From: Algibacter miyuki
GTDB taxonomy: Bacteria > Bacteroidota > Bacteroidia > Flavobacteriales > Flavobacteriaceae
Direction: 5' to 3' (one strand)
Length of the DNA: 64,000 nt
Assembly: GCF_042427745.1 (NCBI RefSeq)
Contig: NZ_JBHMFA010000001.1
In this document: positions 1 to 8,096 of the stretch, in pieces
How positions within the stretch are numbered: position 1 is the first letter of the stretch
How the letters are laid out: each line of letters opens with the position of its first letter
Notes under the pieces: generated by a model
What the model was told of the DNA's origin: nothing
The model's input: only the letters and a program-made list of their open reading frames with translations
Databases searched by the model: none
Program-made: the position numbers and the translations under genes

Positions 1-72
1 GGTTACGAATATTTAAAATTGGGAGATGTAGAATTCTCAACTATTTCTGCGGGGATCGGTGTTGCTTTTTGA
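1..72 (+). CDS. C-terminal end of an outer-membrane protein (partial)
   Basis: The window opens inside a gene; only the last 23 codons and a TGA stop are visible. The tail alternates polar and hydrophobic residues and ends in phenylalanine (GVAF), the usual end of a beta-barrel outer-membrane protein. The family cannot be named from this fragment. It converges on the alkyltransferase-like gene with only 13 bases between the two stops. Confidence 0.55.
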   Translation, partial: GYEYLKLGDVEFSTISAGIGVAF

Positions 73-85
73 TTCTATACTAAAA

Positions 86-415
86 TCATAATTCCTCCGA
101 AGGATCCCAATACACCGATTTTAAATTTTGAATTTGATTTTCAATAACCTCAATACCTTCACTTTCCAAGAGCTGCTGCATTAAATTAGTACCATCAAAA
201 TGATGTTTACCGGTAAGCAACCCTTTTCTATTCACCACACGGTGAGCCGGCACATCCTTTCCATGAGAACCATTCATGGCGTAACCTACTATTCTAGCAC
301 TTCTAGCAGCGCCCAAATATTTTGCAATAGCGCCATAACTCGTCACTCTACCATAAGGTATTAGCTTGGCTACGGCATACACTTTATCATAAAAATTAAG
401 GGTTTCGGGCTTCAT
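86..415 (-). CDS. Alkyltransferase-like (ATL) protein, MGMT DNA-binding domain family
   Basis: A 109-residue protein consisting only of the helix-turn-helix DNA-binding domain of O6-alkylguanine-DNA alkyltransferases (MGMT/Ada-C). The active-site motif is PAHRV at residues 56-60, so the alkyl-accepting cysteine of PCHRV is alanine. Such proteins cannot repair by alkyl transfer; known ATL proteins bind O6-alkylguanine, flip it out and recruit nucleotide excision repair. The start ATG overlaps the stop of the upstream lysE-like gene by 4 bases (ATGA), which suggests translational coupling. Automated annotation often calls these methyltransferases; the missing cysteine argues against that. Confidence 0.88.
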   Translation of the reverse strand: MKPETLNFYDKVYAVAKLIPYGRVTSYGAIAKYLGAARSARIVGYAMNGSHGKDVPAHRVVNRKGLLTGKHHFDGTNLMQQLLESEGIEVIENQIQNLKSVYWDPSEEL

Positions 416-1047
416 GGATATAAGTCTCTAATAATATTTACAAGAGTTACAATAGCTATAATACCGGTGATACTCCCAATAATACGATTCATATTTTTTT
501 GAGACGTCAGGGTTTTACTTTTCATTTTATTGAAGAAGAAAATATACATATATAAGGTAACAAAAGTCCCCATAGCAGCACCGGCAACGTAAGCAATAAT
601 ACTTGTTTGACTAAAATCTAACCAACCGAAAGACGCTAAAGTTATCGTCATATAAGCTTGGTAAGGTATAGGAAATACATTGATGCCCGATAAAAATAAG
701 CCTTGAAAAAACCGACTACCTTTACTTCTAATTTTTGGTTCTACTTGTTCTTTAGGCTCCGATTTTGCTATAAACAAAAAATAGATTGTGATGAGCACAA
801 AAATAACGAAAGCCACACGCTGTAAAACCTCGATAACATCATGATTTCTGCTTAAATACCTAGCAAAAATAGCAGCAATATAGGTTTGAATAACCACTAC
901 AACACAAGCACCTATAGAAAACATAATACCACGTACATGCCCCTCTTTTAAGCTAATTTTAGCCGCAGTCATATTCAATAAACCCGGCGGAACCACACCA
1001 ATAAGCGCAAAAAATAAGCCTAAAAAAAAGATGAATGTGATGCTCAA
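412..1047 (-). CDS. LysE/RhtB-family amino-acid exporter-like membrane protein
   Basis: A 211-residue protein with about six hydrophobic segments spread along its length and an N-terminal region rich in glycine and proline (around residues 10-25) as in LysE/RhtB exporters. The family exports amino acids or related small molecules across the inner membrane; the substrate here is unknown. The start is TTG at 1047, two bases after the trmB stop; the next ATG would remove the first membrane helix. It lies between trmB and the ATL gene in a tight three-gene run on the minus strand. Confidence 0.75.
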   Translation of the reverse strand: MSITFIFFLGLFFALIGVVPPGLLNMTAAKISLKEGHVRGIMFSIGACVVVVIQTYIAAIFARYLSRNHDVIEVLQRVAFVIFVLITIYFLFIAKSEPKEQVEPKIRSKGSRFFQGLFLSGINVFPIPYQAYMTITLASFGWLDFSQTSIIAYVAGAAMGTFVTLYMYIFFFNKMKSKTLTSQKNMNRIIGSITGIIAIVTLVNIIRDLYP

Positions 1048-1049
1048 AA

Positions 1050-1724
1050 TTATTTGATTTTAAATTTGATGTAGGTTATAGGCTTATTTTGTTCCAAATA
1101 CACCGACTCGTAATACGTTTGAATACTAGTCACTTCCTCTGGGCTACCTTCTTGTTTGTACACATTATGGTTAGCATACAAAACCTCGTGGCCAGCGCCA
1201 TGCAATAAACCAAGCGTGTAACCATGCATAAATTCGCTATCCGTTTTTAAGTTTACAACGCCTTCTGGTTTTAGAATTTGTTTGTAACGCTCTAAAAACA
1301 CAGCATTCGTCATACGGTGCTTGGTACGTTTGTATTTTATTTGCGGATCTGGAAAAGTAATCCAAATTTCGTCTACTTCATTATTTGCAAACGCATGATC
1401 GATAAGTTCTATTTGGGTACGCATAAAGGCTAAGTTTGGAATATTTTCCTCAATACCTGTTTTTGCACCACGCCAAAACCTAGCCCCCTTAATATCGATA
1501 CCAATAAAATTTTTATTAGGGTATTTTTTTGCTAATGCTACTGAATACTCTCCTTTGCCACAACCTAATTCGAGCACTAACGGATTGTCGTTTTTAAAAA
1601 CTTTGCTTCGCCAATGGCCTTTTAATTCGAAATCGGATTGTACCAATTCGTCTCGCGTTGGTTGAAATACGTTAGAAAATGTATCGTTTTCTCTAAATCG
1701 TTTGAGTTTGTTTTTGCTACCCAC
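1050..1724 (-). CDS. trmB: tRNA (guanine-N7-)-methyltransferase
   Basis: TrmB uses S-adenosylmethionine to make m7G46 in the variable loop of tRNA. The 224-residue protein has the SAM-binding loop GCGKG at residues 54-58, the family motif FPDPQ at 124-128 followed by a basic KYKRTKHR stretch, and a basic N terminus. The usual family length is about 210-240 residues. Translation appears to start at GTG (1724). It is first in a run with the LysE-like and ATL genes, with gaps of 2 and -4 bases, so the three are probably co-transcribed. Confidence 0.95.
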   Translation of the reverse strand: MGSKNKLKRFRENDTFSNVFQPTRDELVQSDFELKGHWRSKVFKNDNPLVLELGCGKGEYSVALAKKYPNKNFIGIDIKGARFWRGAKTGIEENIPNLAFMRTQIELIDHAFANNEVDEIWITFPDPQIKYKRTKHRMTNAVFLERYKQILKPEGVVNLKTDSEFMHGYTLGLLHGAGHEVLYANHNVYKQEGSPEEVTSIQTYYESVYLEQNKPITYIKFKIK

Positions 1725-1823
1725 AGTATATTAACTATTTGTTATTATTTTTATTGAATTGGTAAAATTACGGAAATATAAAATAGTGTTTATATCCTTA
1801 TCTTTGAAATTAGCGGAAATGTG

Positions 1824-1973
1824 CGTTAGGGATTGATGCGGTATCCTTTTTAATGTAAAAAAAAGCTATTATTGGGGAAGATACCGTTTTTGGTTGATTT
1901 TGACAATTACAGTTTTTTAAACTAACTTTTAAAAAGATATAGCGGAAAGCCCGACCCTTTTGGTAACGCCCAA
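1824..1973 (+). repeat. Dispersed structured intergenic repeat, copy A (subtype 1)
   Basis: Begins with GCGTTAGGGATTGATGCGG and ends with AGCGGAAAGCCCGACCC followed by GGTAACGCCCAAA. The outer ends pair (GCGTTA with TAACGC), and the inner GTATCCTTTTT pairs with AAAAAGATATA, so the element can fold into a long stem. It lies in the divergent gap between trmB and the glycosyltransferase gene. Related copies lie at 13865, 56833 and 63266. Confidence 0.7.
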
Positions 1974-2001
1974 ATCTTTCTTTTTATAATTATATTTTTA
2001 G

Positions 2002-3057
2002 ATGAAAAAACGAATATTGGTAGCACCATTAAATTGGGGGTTAGGGCACGCTACACGCTGTGTACCGATTATTAAGGCTTTAATTTTACATGGTTTTGAA
2101 CCTGTATTGGCAAGCGATGGTGTGGCTTTAACTTTATTGAAGAAAGAATTTCCTGATTTAATTTCAGTGGAATTACCAAGTTACAACGTGACGTATGCTA
2201 AAAACGGAAAACATTTTAAACTGAAACTTTTAAAGGATTCACCCAAGCTTTTGAAAGCTATTAAAGCGGAAAAGAAAACCACTAAACTTTTAGTGGAGTC
2301 AATGGAGATTTCAGGTATTATTTCGGACAATAGATTGGGTGTTCGAAGTAAAAAAGTTCCGTCGGTTTTTATTACCCACCAACTGAATGTGTTGAGTGGC
2401 AGTACGACGTGGCTTAGCACAAAAATGCACCAAAAAATCATTAATAAGTTCAATGCGTGCTGGGTTCCTGATACGGCTGGCGATATTAATTTAAGCGGAA
2501 AATTAGGTCATGTTAAGCATTTTGAAATTCCGACAACTTATATTGGACCACTAAGCCGGTTTACTAAAAAGGACATTCCTATAAAATACGATTTAATGGT
2601 GCTGCTTTCAGGGCCAGAACCGCAGCGTGGCATGTTGGAGCAAAAACTCCTAATGGATTTAAAATATTATAATGGGCAAGTGGTTTTTGTAAAAGGTGTG
2701 ATGGAGGCCGAACAAACCCTTGTAGTTTATGACCATGTAACGATTTATAATTTTATGACTTCCGCTTTGCTAGAAAAAACCATTAATGAAAGTGCTTTAA
2801 TTGTGTCGCGATCGGGTTATACTACCGTGATGGATTTGGCTAAATTGAATAAAAAGGCCTTTTTTATACCAACACCTGGACAGTTTGAACAAGAATATTT
2901 GGCCGAGCGTTTGAATGCGATGCGCTTAGTACCTACTTGTAGTCAGGATGAATTTAGCTTGAATAAGCTAGAAAACATTATAGGTTATGCCGGATTAAAG
3001 GCTTTTGATTTTGAAGTAAATTTTAAAGCGTTATTCAGTCTTTTCGAGAGTGAATGA
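2002..3057 (+). CDS. Glycosyltransferase, MurG/GT28-like fold
   Basis: A 351-residue GT-B type glycosyltransferase. The N terminus carries the nucleotide-sugar transferase signature GLGHATRC (residues 13-20). The C-terminal half has an SRSGYTTVMDLAKL segment and a PTPGQFEQEYLAERL segment, which match the UDP-sugar site of MurG-like enzymes. It probably transfers a hexose or N-acetylhexosamine to a lipid or wall acceptor, but donor and acceptor cannot be read from sequence. Its last 27 bases overlap the 3' end of the convergent histidine kinase gene. It is not the murG of a dcw cluster. Confidence 0.72.
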   Translation: MKKRILVAPLNWGLGHATRCVPIIKALILHGFEPVLASDGVALTLLKKEFPDLISVELPSYNVTYAKNGKHFKLKLLKDSPKLLKAIKAEKKTTKLLVESMEISGIISDNRLGVRSKKVPSVFITHQLNVLSGSTTWLSTKMHQKIINKFNACWVPDTAGDINLSGKLGHVKHFEIPTTYIGPLSRFTKKDIPIKYDLMVLLSGPEPQRGMLEQKLLMDLKYYNGQVVFVKGVMEAEQTLVVYDHVTIYNFMTSALLEKTINESALIVSRSGYTTVMDLAKLNKKAFFIPTPGQFEQEYLAERLNAMRLVPTCSQDEFSLNKLENIIGYAGLKAFDFEVNFKALFSLFESE

Positions 3058-4083
3058 AAATTCGCTACCTACGTTATATTCACTTTCAACATATATTTTT
3101 TCGTCGTGCGCTTCAATAATATGTTTTACAATGGAAAGACCTAAACCAGAGCCACCTTCCTTACGCGAACCTGTTTTATCCACACGGTAAAAACGTTCGA
3201 AAAGTCGGGGTAAATGAGGTTTTTCTATGCCTTCACCATTATCGGTTACGCGCACAATCACCTTATTTTTTATCAGGTTTTCAATGCTTATTTCTGTGGT
3301 TCCTTTTTCGCTACCGTATTTTAATGAATTTACAATAAGATTAATCAATACTTGTTGAATACGCTCTTTATCGGCCCTTACAAAAATTGGTTTTTTGTAA
3401 TTCATATCGAAAGTGAGTGTAATTTTCTTTTTTGCGGCTTTCATTTCCAGCATGTCGAAAACATTTTCAACCAACTCTACAATATCGAAATCTTCTATAC
3501 TTAGTCTTAAATCGCCAACCTCTAGCTTGGTAATCATATCTAAATCTTGAACTATGTAACTCAGGCGTTCAATGCCTTTACTGGCGCGTTCGAGGTATTT
3601 TTCACGAATTTCCTTATTATCCATAGCGCCATCAAGCAGCGTTAAAATATAACCTTGAACCGTGAAAAGTGGTGTTTTTAATTCGTGAGACACATTACCA
3701 ATAAATTCTTTTCGATATTGCTCACGAACTTTTAAGGTTTCAATCTCTAATTTTTTATCGCGGGCAAACTTATCAATTTCTTGAGTAAGTGTATGCATAT
3801 CTGTTGTAATGGCGCCTTTGGTGAGTTTCGCAGATTCCAAAAGTGTTAAATCGTCATATATTTTTTTTACACGGCGATAAATAAAGTGCTCTACTCGAAA
3901 TTGGATAACAATAAAACAAAATAGATAAGTGCTTATCGCAAATATTGGGATTTCCCAAAACTCAATATTAGAGAAAAACAACAGAAAAGCAACCAATAAA
4001 AGCGTAATATATAAAGTGATATAAAACGAAGTTATAGTTGCAAACCGATACGATTTCTTGAATTTAGTCTGTTGTACTGGCAT
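3031..4083 (-). CDS. PhoR-like sensor histidine kinase
   Basis: A 350-residue membrane sensor kinase. Two hydrophobic segments (about 16-37 and 44-62) leave almost no periplasmic loop. The HisKA box is HELKTPL with H133, followed by an N box near NSLKYG and ATP-lid motifs DNGEGI and GGSGLGLSIV. It autophosphorylates H133 and should pass phosphate to the OmpR-type regulator encoded 24 bases upstream on the same strand. The lack of a sensory loop suggests sensing in the membrane or through partner proteins, as for PhoR with PstSCAB/PhoU, although no pst genes are in the window. The 3' end overlaps the convergent glycosyltransferase by 27 bases. Confidence 0.9.
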   Translation of the reverse strand: MPVQQTKFKKSYRFATITSFYITLYITLLLVAFLLFFSNIEFWEIPIFAISTYLFCFIVIQFRVEHFIYRRVKKIYDDLTLLESAKLTKGAITTDMHTLTQEIDKFARDKKLEIETLKVREQYRKEFIGNVSHELKTPLFTVQGYILTLLDGAMDNKEIREKYLERASKGIERLSYIVQDLDMITKLEVGDLRLSIEDFDIVELVENVFDMLEMKAAKKKITLTFDMNYKKPIFVRADKERIQQVLINLIVNSLKYGSEKGTTEISIENLIKNKVIVRVTDNGEGIEKPHLPRLFERFYRVDKTGSRKEGGSGLGLSIVKHIIEAHDEKIYVESEYNVGSEFSFTLEKTE

Positions 4084-4107
4084 GGATATACCCTTAAAAA
4101 TATTTAA

Positions 4108-4788
4108 TTACTCGACAAACTTATAGCCTACACCTTTTACGGTTTTAAAACTCTTGTCTCCCAGTTTTTCACGCAATTTACGAATATGCACATCAATGGT
4201 ACGTCCGCCAACAACAACTTCGTTACCCCAAACGGCATCTAAAATTTCGTCACGTTTAAAAACTTTTCCTGGTTTTGAGGCTAGTAAAGATAATAATTCG
4301 AACTCTTTACGAGGCAAAATAATTTCTTTCCCCTTTAAAGTGATTTTATATTCGTCTCTATTAATTACTAAACTACCTATTTTCACAGTATCCGCAACAT
4401 CTTCTTCTTTAAAGCGACGTAAAAGTGCTTTTACTTTACTAACTAAAACTTTCGGTTTTATGGGTTTAGTAATATAATCATCTGCACCTGCATCAAAGCC
4501 GGCCACTTGTGAATAATCTTCACCACGAGCCGTTAAAAACGTTACAATCGAGTTTGATAAATCGGGATGCTTTCTAATAAGTTCACATGCTTCAATACCA
4601 TCCATTTCGGGCATCATTACATCTAAAATTATTAATTGAGGTAATTCTTTTTTGGCTTTTCTCACACCTTCGGCTCCATTTTCCGCAGTAATCACTTGGT
4701 AGCCTTCGCTTGATAGATTGTAACCCACTATTTCTAGTATATCTGGCTCATCATCAACCAATAAAATTTTAATATCCTTTTTTTTCAT
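4108..4788 (-). CDS. OmpR/PhoB-family response regulator
   Basis: A 226-residue two-domain regulator. The receiver has the acidic pair DD at 12-13, the phospho-acceptor D56 (LDVMMP), a conserved threonine (FLTARG) and lysine (TKPIKP). The C-terminal winged helix contains RKEFELLSLLASKPGKVF and the recognition region GRTIDVHIRKLREKLG. It is the first gene of a pair with the PhoR-like kinase, separated by 24 bases. Phosphate control is a family-level guess; the direct target genes are unknown. Confidence 0.92.
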   Translation of the reverse strand: MKKKDIKILLVDDEPDILEIVGYNLSSEGYQVITAENGAEGVRKAKKELPQLIILDVMMPEMDGIEACELIRKHPDLSNSIVTFLTARGEDYSQVAGFDAGADDYITKPIKPKVLVSKVKALLRRFKEEDVADTVKIGSLVINRDEYKITLKGKEIILPRKEFELLSLLASKPGKVFKRDEILDAVWGNEVVVGGRTIDVHIRKLREKLGDKSFKTVKGVGYKFVE

Positions 4789-4957
4789 TTGTAAAGAAAA
4801 TCTGTTTCTTGTCGTAAAGGTAAAGCTAATAACACAATTCTATTAAAATAATAAATTTAATAACATTAAGGTAACAATCCTCAAACAAATCCTTAATCTT
4901 GGTTACTATTCATAGAAATCTTAACTATTTTTTGGCATTAAAATTGCAATAAATATG

Positions 4958-4965
4958 TAATTTTG
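4958..4965 (+). promoter_or_regulatory. Bacteroidota -7 promoter element for the T9SS cargo gene
   Basis: TAATTTTG matches the Bacteroidota sigma-ABfr -7 consensus TAnnTTTG, with a TTTG at 4931-4934 as a possible -33 element. The start codon of the small sorting-domain protein is at 4984, giving a short leader. Confidence 0.5.
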
Positions 4966-4983
4966 AATAACAAAATTTAAGGC

Positions 4984-5325
4984 ATGAAAAAACTCTACGT
5001 TATAATCTTTTTTACTCTTTGTTCTTTTTTTGCTATTTCTACTATGGAAGCACAAAACAATTCTAGTTTCCACCCATCCAAGGAACGTATTGAAGGGTTA
5101 GCAATTTACCCAAACCCTGTAAGTACCCAAACGAACACGGTAACTATAGCTTCAAGCAAGAATTTAATTAAAAAAATTAGCATTTTTAATGTTTTAGGAA
5201 AACAAGTGCTACAGATTAATTTAATTGGAAAATCACTTAACATTTCAAACTTAAGCAAAGGTGTTTATATTTTAAATATTACAGAGAACAATATTAGTGA
5301 AACCCGAAAATTAGTCATAAAATAG
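4984..5325 (+). CDS. Small type IX secretion cargo protein (T9SS type A sorting domain)
   Basis: A 113-residue protein that is almost only targeting sequence. Residues 1-23 are a signal peptide. About 15 polar residues follow, and then a complete type A sorting domain beginning around YPNP (42-45), with the pattern KKISIFNVLGKQV, NISNLSKGVYILNI and the terminal basic RKLVIK. Such domains direct proteins through the T9SS and are usually removed at the cell surface. With almost no passenger, this may be a remnant of a larger cargo gene, or a secreted peptide. It has its own promoter and terminator. Confidence 0.85.
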   Translation: MKKLYVIIFFTLCSFFAISTMEAQNNSSFHPSKERIEGLAIYPNPVSTQTNTVTIASSKNLIKKISIFNVLGKQVLQINLIGKSLNISNLSKGVYILNITENNISETRKLVIK

Positions 5326-5347
5326 GGATTCAAAACACCTAACTCTA

Positions 5348-5380
5348 AAAAAAGCGTTGCCAATTGGTAGCGCTTTTTTA
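5348..5380 (+). terminator. Intrinsic terminator after the T9SS cargo gene
   Basis: The arms AGCGTTGCC and GGTAGCGCT (with G-T pairs) flank an AATT loop and are followed by a T run; A-rich sequence precedes them. Confidence 0.75.
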
Positions 5381-5453
5381 TGCTTAATATCGTACAAAAT
5401 TCACTTTACAGAATTTTCTTTTACTGAAATAGCAAATAACAATTGCTAATATT

Positions 5454-5461
5454 TACTTTTG
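5454..5461 (+). promoter_or_regulatory. Candidate -7 promoter element for the LuxE-like gene
   Basis: TACTTTTG fits TAnnTTTG, 69 bases before the ATG at 5531. No clear -33 TTTG is seen at the right distance, so confidence is limited. Confidence 0.4.
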
Positions 5462-5530
5462 TCTTATTTAGAATGAAGATTAACTCAAATTTCTGTTTTT
5501 TTGAAATTCACCTGATATTGACATCTATTT

Positions 5531-6511
5531 ATGATACATAAAAACGCTATTTTTAATATTAAAACCACTAGCGAGTTTGAAACTTTAGCTTTGGAAGTGT
5601 TTCAGTTTCAGTTTAAAAATAACCGCGTCTATCGGTCGTTTTGCGATTTACTATACATCCACCCTAGCGATGTAAAAACCATTGAAGATATTCCTTTTTT
5701 ACCTATTCAGTTTTTTAAAACCCATGATATTTTAAGCTCTGAAGCCGCAATAAAAACCACATTTACAAGTTCAGGAACTACAGGTAGCGCCACCAGCAAA
5801 CACTTAGTAACCGATTTGGAAGTTTACGAGCAAAGTTTCACCAAAGGTTTTGAGCATTTTTATGGTCCGATTGAAGATTATGTTATTTTAGGATTATTAC
5901 CTTCTTATTTAGAACGCGAAGGTTCTTCCTTAATTTACATGGTTGATGCTATGGTTTCATCCTCTAAACACCCTGAAAGCGGCTTTTACTTAGATAACAT
6001 ATCCGATTTAAAAGACACCTTAATAAAACTAGATACTGAAGGTAAAAAAATATTACTTATTGGCGTTTCTTTTGCTTTATTAGATTTGGTTGAGGCGCAT
6101 CAATTCAACCTGAACAACACCATTATTATGGAAACTGGCGGAATGAAAGGGCGCCGAAAAGAACTAATTAGAAACGAACTGCACCAACAACTAAAAGTTG
6201 GTTTTGGAGTAGAACACATACATAGTGAATACGGTATGACAGAATTATTAAGTCAGGCCTATTCTCTTGGCAATGGCACATTCCAGACCCCAAATTGGAT
6301 GCATATCTTAACCCGTGATACTGAAGATGCCCTCACAATAAACCCCATTGGCAAAGCTGGTGGTATTAATGTGATTGATTTAGCAAATATAAATTCCTGC
6401 TCGTTTATTGCCACCCAAGACTTGGGACGCATTAACCCCGATGGCTCTTTTGAAGTTATAGGCCGCTTTGATAATTCGGATATTCGCGGTTGTAATTTAA
6501 TGGTTTTGTAA
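5531..6511 (+). CDS. LuxE-like acyl-protein synthetase / acyltransferase family protein
   Basis: A 326-residue adenylate-forming enzyme relative of LuxE/PaaK. The phosphate-binding loop TFTSSGTTGSATSKH is at about residues 77-91, and a second family motif HSEYGMTELLSQAYS follows near residue 235. LuxE activates fatty acids and passes them to an internal cysteine. No lux genes lie nearby, so light production is not implied; in Flavobacteriia such stand-alone proteins are thought to activate an acyl group for surface-molecule or lipid synthesis. The gene stands alone between two terminators, and its substrate is unknown. Confidence 0.75.
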   Translation: MIHKNAIFNIKTTSEFETLALEVFQFQFKNNRVYRSFCDLLYIHPSDVKTIEDIPFLPIQFFKTHDILSSEAAIKTTFTSSGTTGSATSKHLVTDLEVYEQSFTKGFEHFYGPIEDYVILGLLPSYLEREGSSLIYMVDAMVSSSKHPESGFYLDNISDLKDTLIKLDTEGKKILLIGVSFALLDLVEAHQFNLNNTIIMETGGMKGRRKELIRNELHQQLKVGFGVEHIHSEYGMTELLSQAYSLGNGTFQTPNWMHILTRDTEDALTINPIGKAGGINVIDLANINSCSFIATQDLGRINPDGSFEVIGRFDNSDIRGCNLMVL

Positions 6512-6693
6512 CCTCATTTAAAAAAAATAATATCCAAAATAAGCCATAAGCCCGCTTTAATCCTCAAAACATGAAGACCAACTAAACCATAAAAAAATAA
6601 AAATATTTTTTTATGTAAGAAACGAAACACTCCTACGTCTAAATAAGTGCTAAGAAAAAGAATGATTAGTAATAAATTTGGTTAATTTATTAG

Positions 6694-6722
6694 GCCCGAT
6701 GTAAAAAATCGGGCTTTTTTAT
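6694..6722. terminator. Bidirectional terminator between the LuxE-like and omega-amidase genes
   Basis: The perfect arms GCCCGAT and ATCGGGC flank an A-rich loop, with a T run on the plus side and A-rich flank for the minus strand. It lies between convergent genes. The rest of 6512-6693 is AT-rich with nothing recognisable. Confidence 0.8.
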
Positions 6723-6725
6723 GGG

Positions 6726-7508
6726 CTATAAATCTATCTGAAATGTATCCTGATCGTTTAAAAACTTAAACTTGTTCCTGTAAGCTTCCACATGCCGCTT
6801 TTCTAAAGTTACTATTTGCGTAGCTATTTCGTTTGGCTGAAAACTCAAAATTTCGTTTCCTAAAACATCATAAACTGCCGAATGTCCGGGATACTCACTT
6901 CGCACACCATCTACACCAACTCTATTTACACCAATACAATAAGTCATATTTTCTATGGCACGAGCCTTTAAAAGGGTATCCCAAGCCGAAATTCTTGGTT
7001 TTGGCCAGTTAGCCACATAAACCAACAACTCATAATCCTCAGTATTTCTTGACCAAACAGGGAAACGTAAATCGTAGCAAATTAAAGGGCAAATACGCCA
7101 TCCTTTGTAATTAATAATGATTTTCTCATGACCAGCCGTATAGGTCTTTTCTTCACCAACTAAAGTGAATGCATGACGTTTATTATAAATAGTAATTTCC
7201 CCAGAAGGCTCTACAAATAGTAATCGATTGTAAAAGGTATTATTTTCTGATATCACCATGCTTCCCATAATAGCAGCATCTTTTTTGGCAGCCATAGTTC
7301 GCATCCAACATACGGTTTCTCCTTGCATTGTTTCTGCTACCCTTTCAGCAGCCATGGTAAAACCGCTTGTAAACATTTCAGGCAGTATAATTAGATTTAT
7401 ACTGCCTGAAATTTGTTCTATTTTACCTGAAAACTGTTCACGGTTTTTTTGTGGATTTTCCCAAACTAAATCGGCTTGAATTAATGCTACTTTAAGTTCG
7501 TTCCCCAT
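6726..7508 (-). CDS. Omega-amidase, nitrilase superfamily (YafV-like)
   Basis: A 260-residue nitrilase-fold amidase with the catalytic triad in place: E44 (ILPEMFTSG), K110 (YNKRHAF) and C144 (LICYDLRFP). YafV/Nit2-type enzymes hydrolyse alpha-ketoglutaramate and alpha-ketosuccinamate, the by-products of glutamine and asparagine transamination, to the keto acids and ammonia, in the cytosol. The motif spacing and short length fit this subgroup better than aliphatic nitrilases. It lies 14 bases downstream of two coiled-coil protein genes, with no obvious functional tie. Confidence 0.85.
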   Translation of the reverse strand: MGNELKVALIQADLVWENPQKNREQFSGKIEQISGSINLIILPEMFTSGFTMAAERVAETMQGETVCWMRTMAAKKDAAIMGSMVISENNTFYNRLLFVEPSGEITIYNKRHAFTLVGEEKTYTAGHEKIIINYKGWRICPLICYDLRFPVWSRNTEDYELLVYVANWPKPRISAWDTLLKARAIENMTYCIGVNRVGVDGVRSEYPGHSAVYDVLGNEILSFQPNEIATQIVTLEKRHVEAYRNKFKFLNDQDTFQIDL

Positions 7509-7522
7509 TCCGTGATTCTGTT

Positions 7523-8089
7523 TTATAATTTATCTTTTGCTTTGTCTAGCTTTTGTTGAAGCTTTTCAATTTTCTCAAGCGACTTCTCTTCGTCAACCGG
7601 AGACAATTTACCTTTATTTTTTAACTTTTCATACTTAGCAATAGCATCTTTATGCTTTTTTTCTGCTTTTTCAAAATTAGATTTTGCTTTCTCTTTAGCT
7701 TTTAGGGCTTTTTCAGCTTTTTTTTGTTCTTTTTTAGCCTTTTTAAGTGCTTTTTCTTGGGCTTTTTGTTCTTTAGCTTGCTCCTTTAAAGCTTTCTCTT
7801 TGGCTTTGTATTCTTCTTGTTCCTTTTTTAAAGCTTGCTTCGCTTTTTCCTGCTCTTCTTTTTGCTTTTTAGCTTCGGCTTCTGCCTTTACTAGCTCCTC
7901 TTTCTTTATATTAAATTCAGACCTAATGTGTTCTTGATCTTCAACAGATAATATTTTTGTCACATCAGTTCCATCTTTTAAAATTTTACTGCCTTTAACT
8001 TGGTATGTTACTTCTTTATATACGACCTCTTGCGCGTTAACAGCGAAACAGAACACAAATAAGACTAGGGTTACAATTATTTTTTTCAT
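7523..8089 (-). CDS. Exported Lys/Glu-rich coiled-coil protein
   Basis: A 188-residue protein of unknown function. Residues 1-20 form a signal peptide ending in NAQ. A short region follows with the pattern YQVKGSKILKDGTDVTKILS, then a long charged coiled coil of Ala/Glu/Lys heptads, and a conserved tail NKGKLSPVDEE. The next gene upstream encodes a lipoprotein with the same plan, so the two are tandem duplicates 7 bases apart. The mature protein is probably periplasmic and very basic. Its base composition is skewed by Lys and Glu codons. Confidence 0.7.
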   Translation of the reverse strand: MKKIIVTLVLFVFCFAVNAQEVVYKEVTYQVKGSKILKDGTDVTKILSVEDQEHIRSEFNIKKEELVKAEAEAKKQKEEQEKAKQALKKEQEEYKAKEKALKEQAKEQKAQEKALKKAKKEQKKAEKALKAKEKAKSNFEKAEKKHKDAIAKYEKLKNKGKLSPVDEEKSLEKIEKLQQKLDKAKDKL

Positions 8090-8096
8090 GATTATT

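Noticed and set aside
5473..5541. A 22-codon upstream reading frame overlapping the start of the LuxE-like gene
   Set aside because: Short, AT-rich, without a recognisable peptide or a start supported by other signals; kept only as a possible coupling frame.
5531..6511. Bioluminescence (lux) locus
   Set aside because: Only a LuxE-like protein is present, with no luxAB, luxC or luxD nearby.
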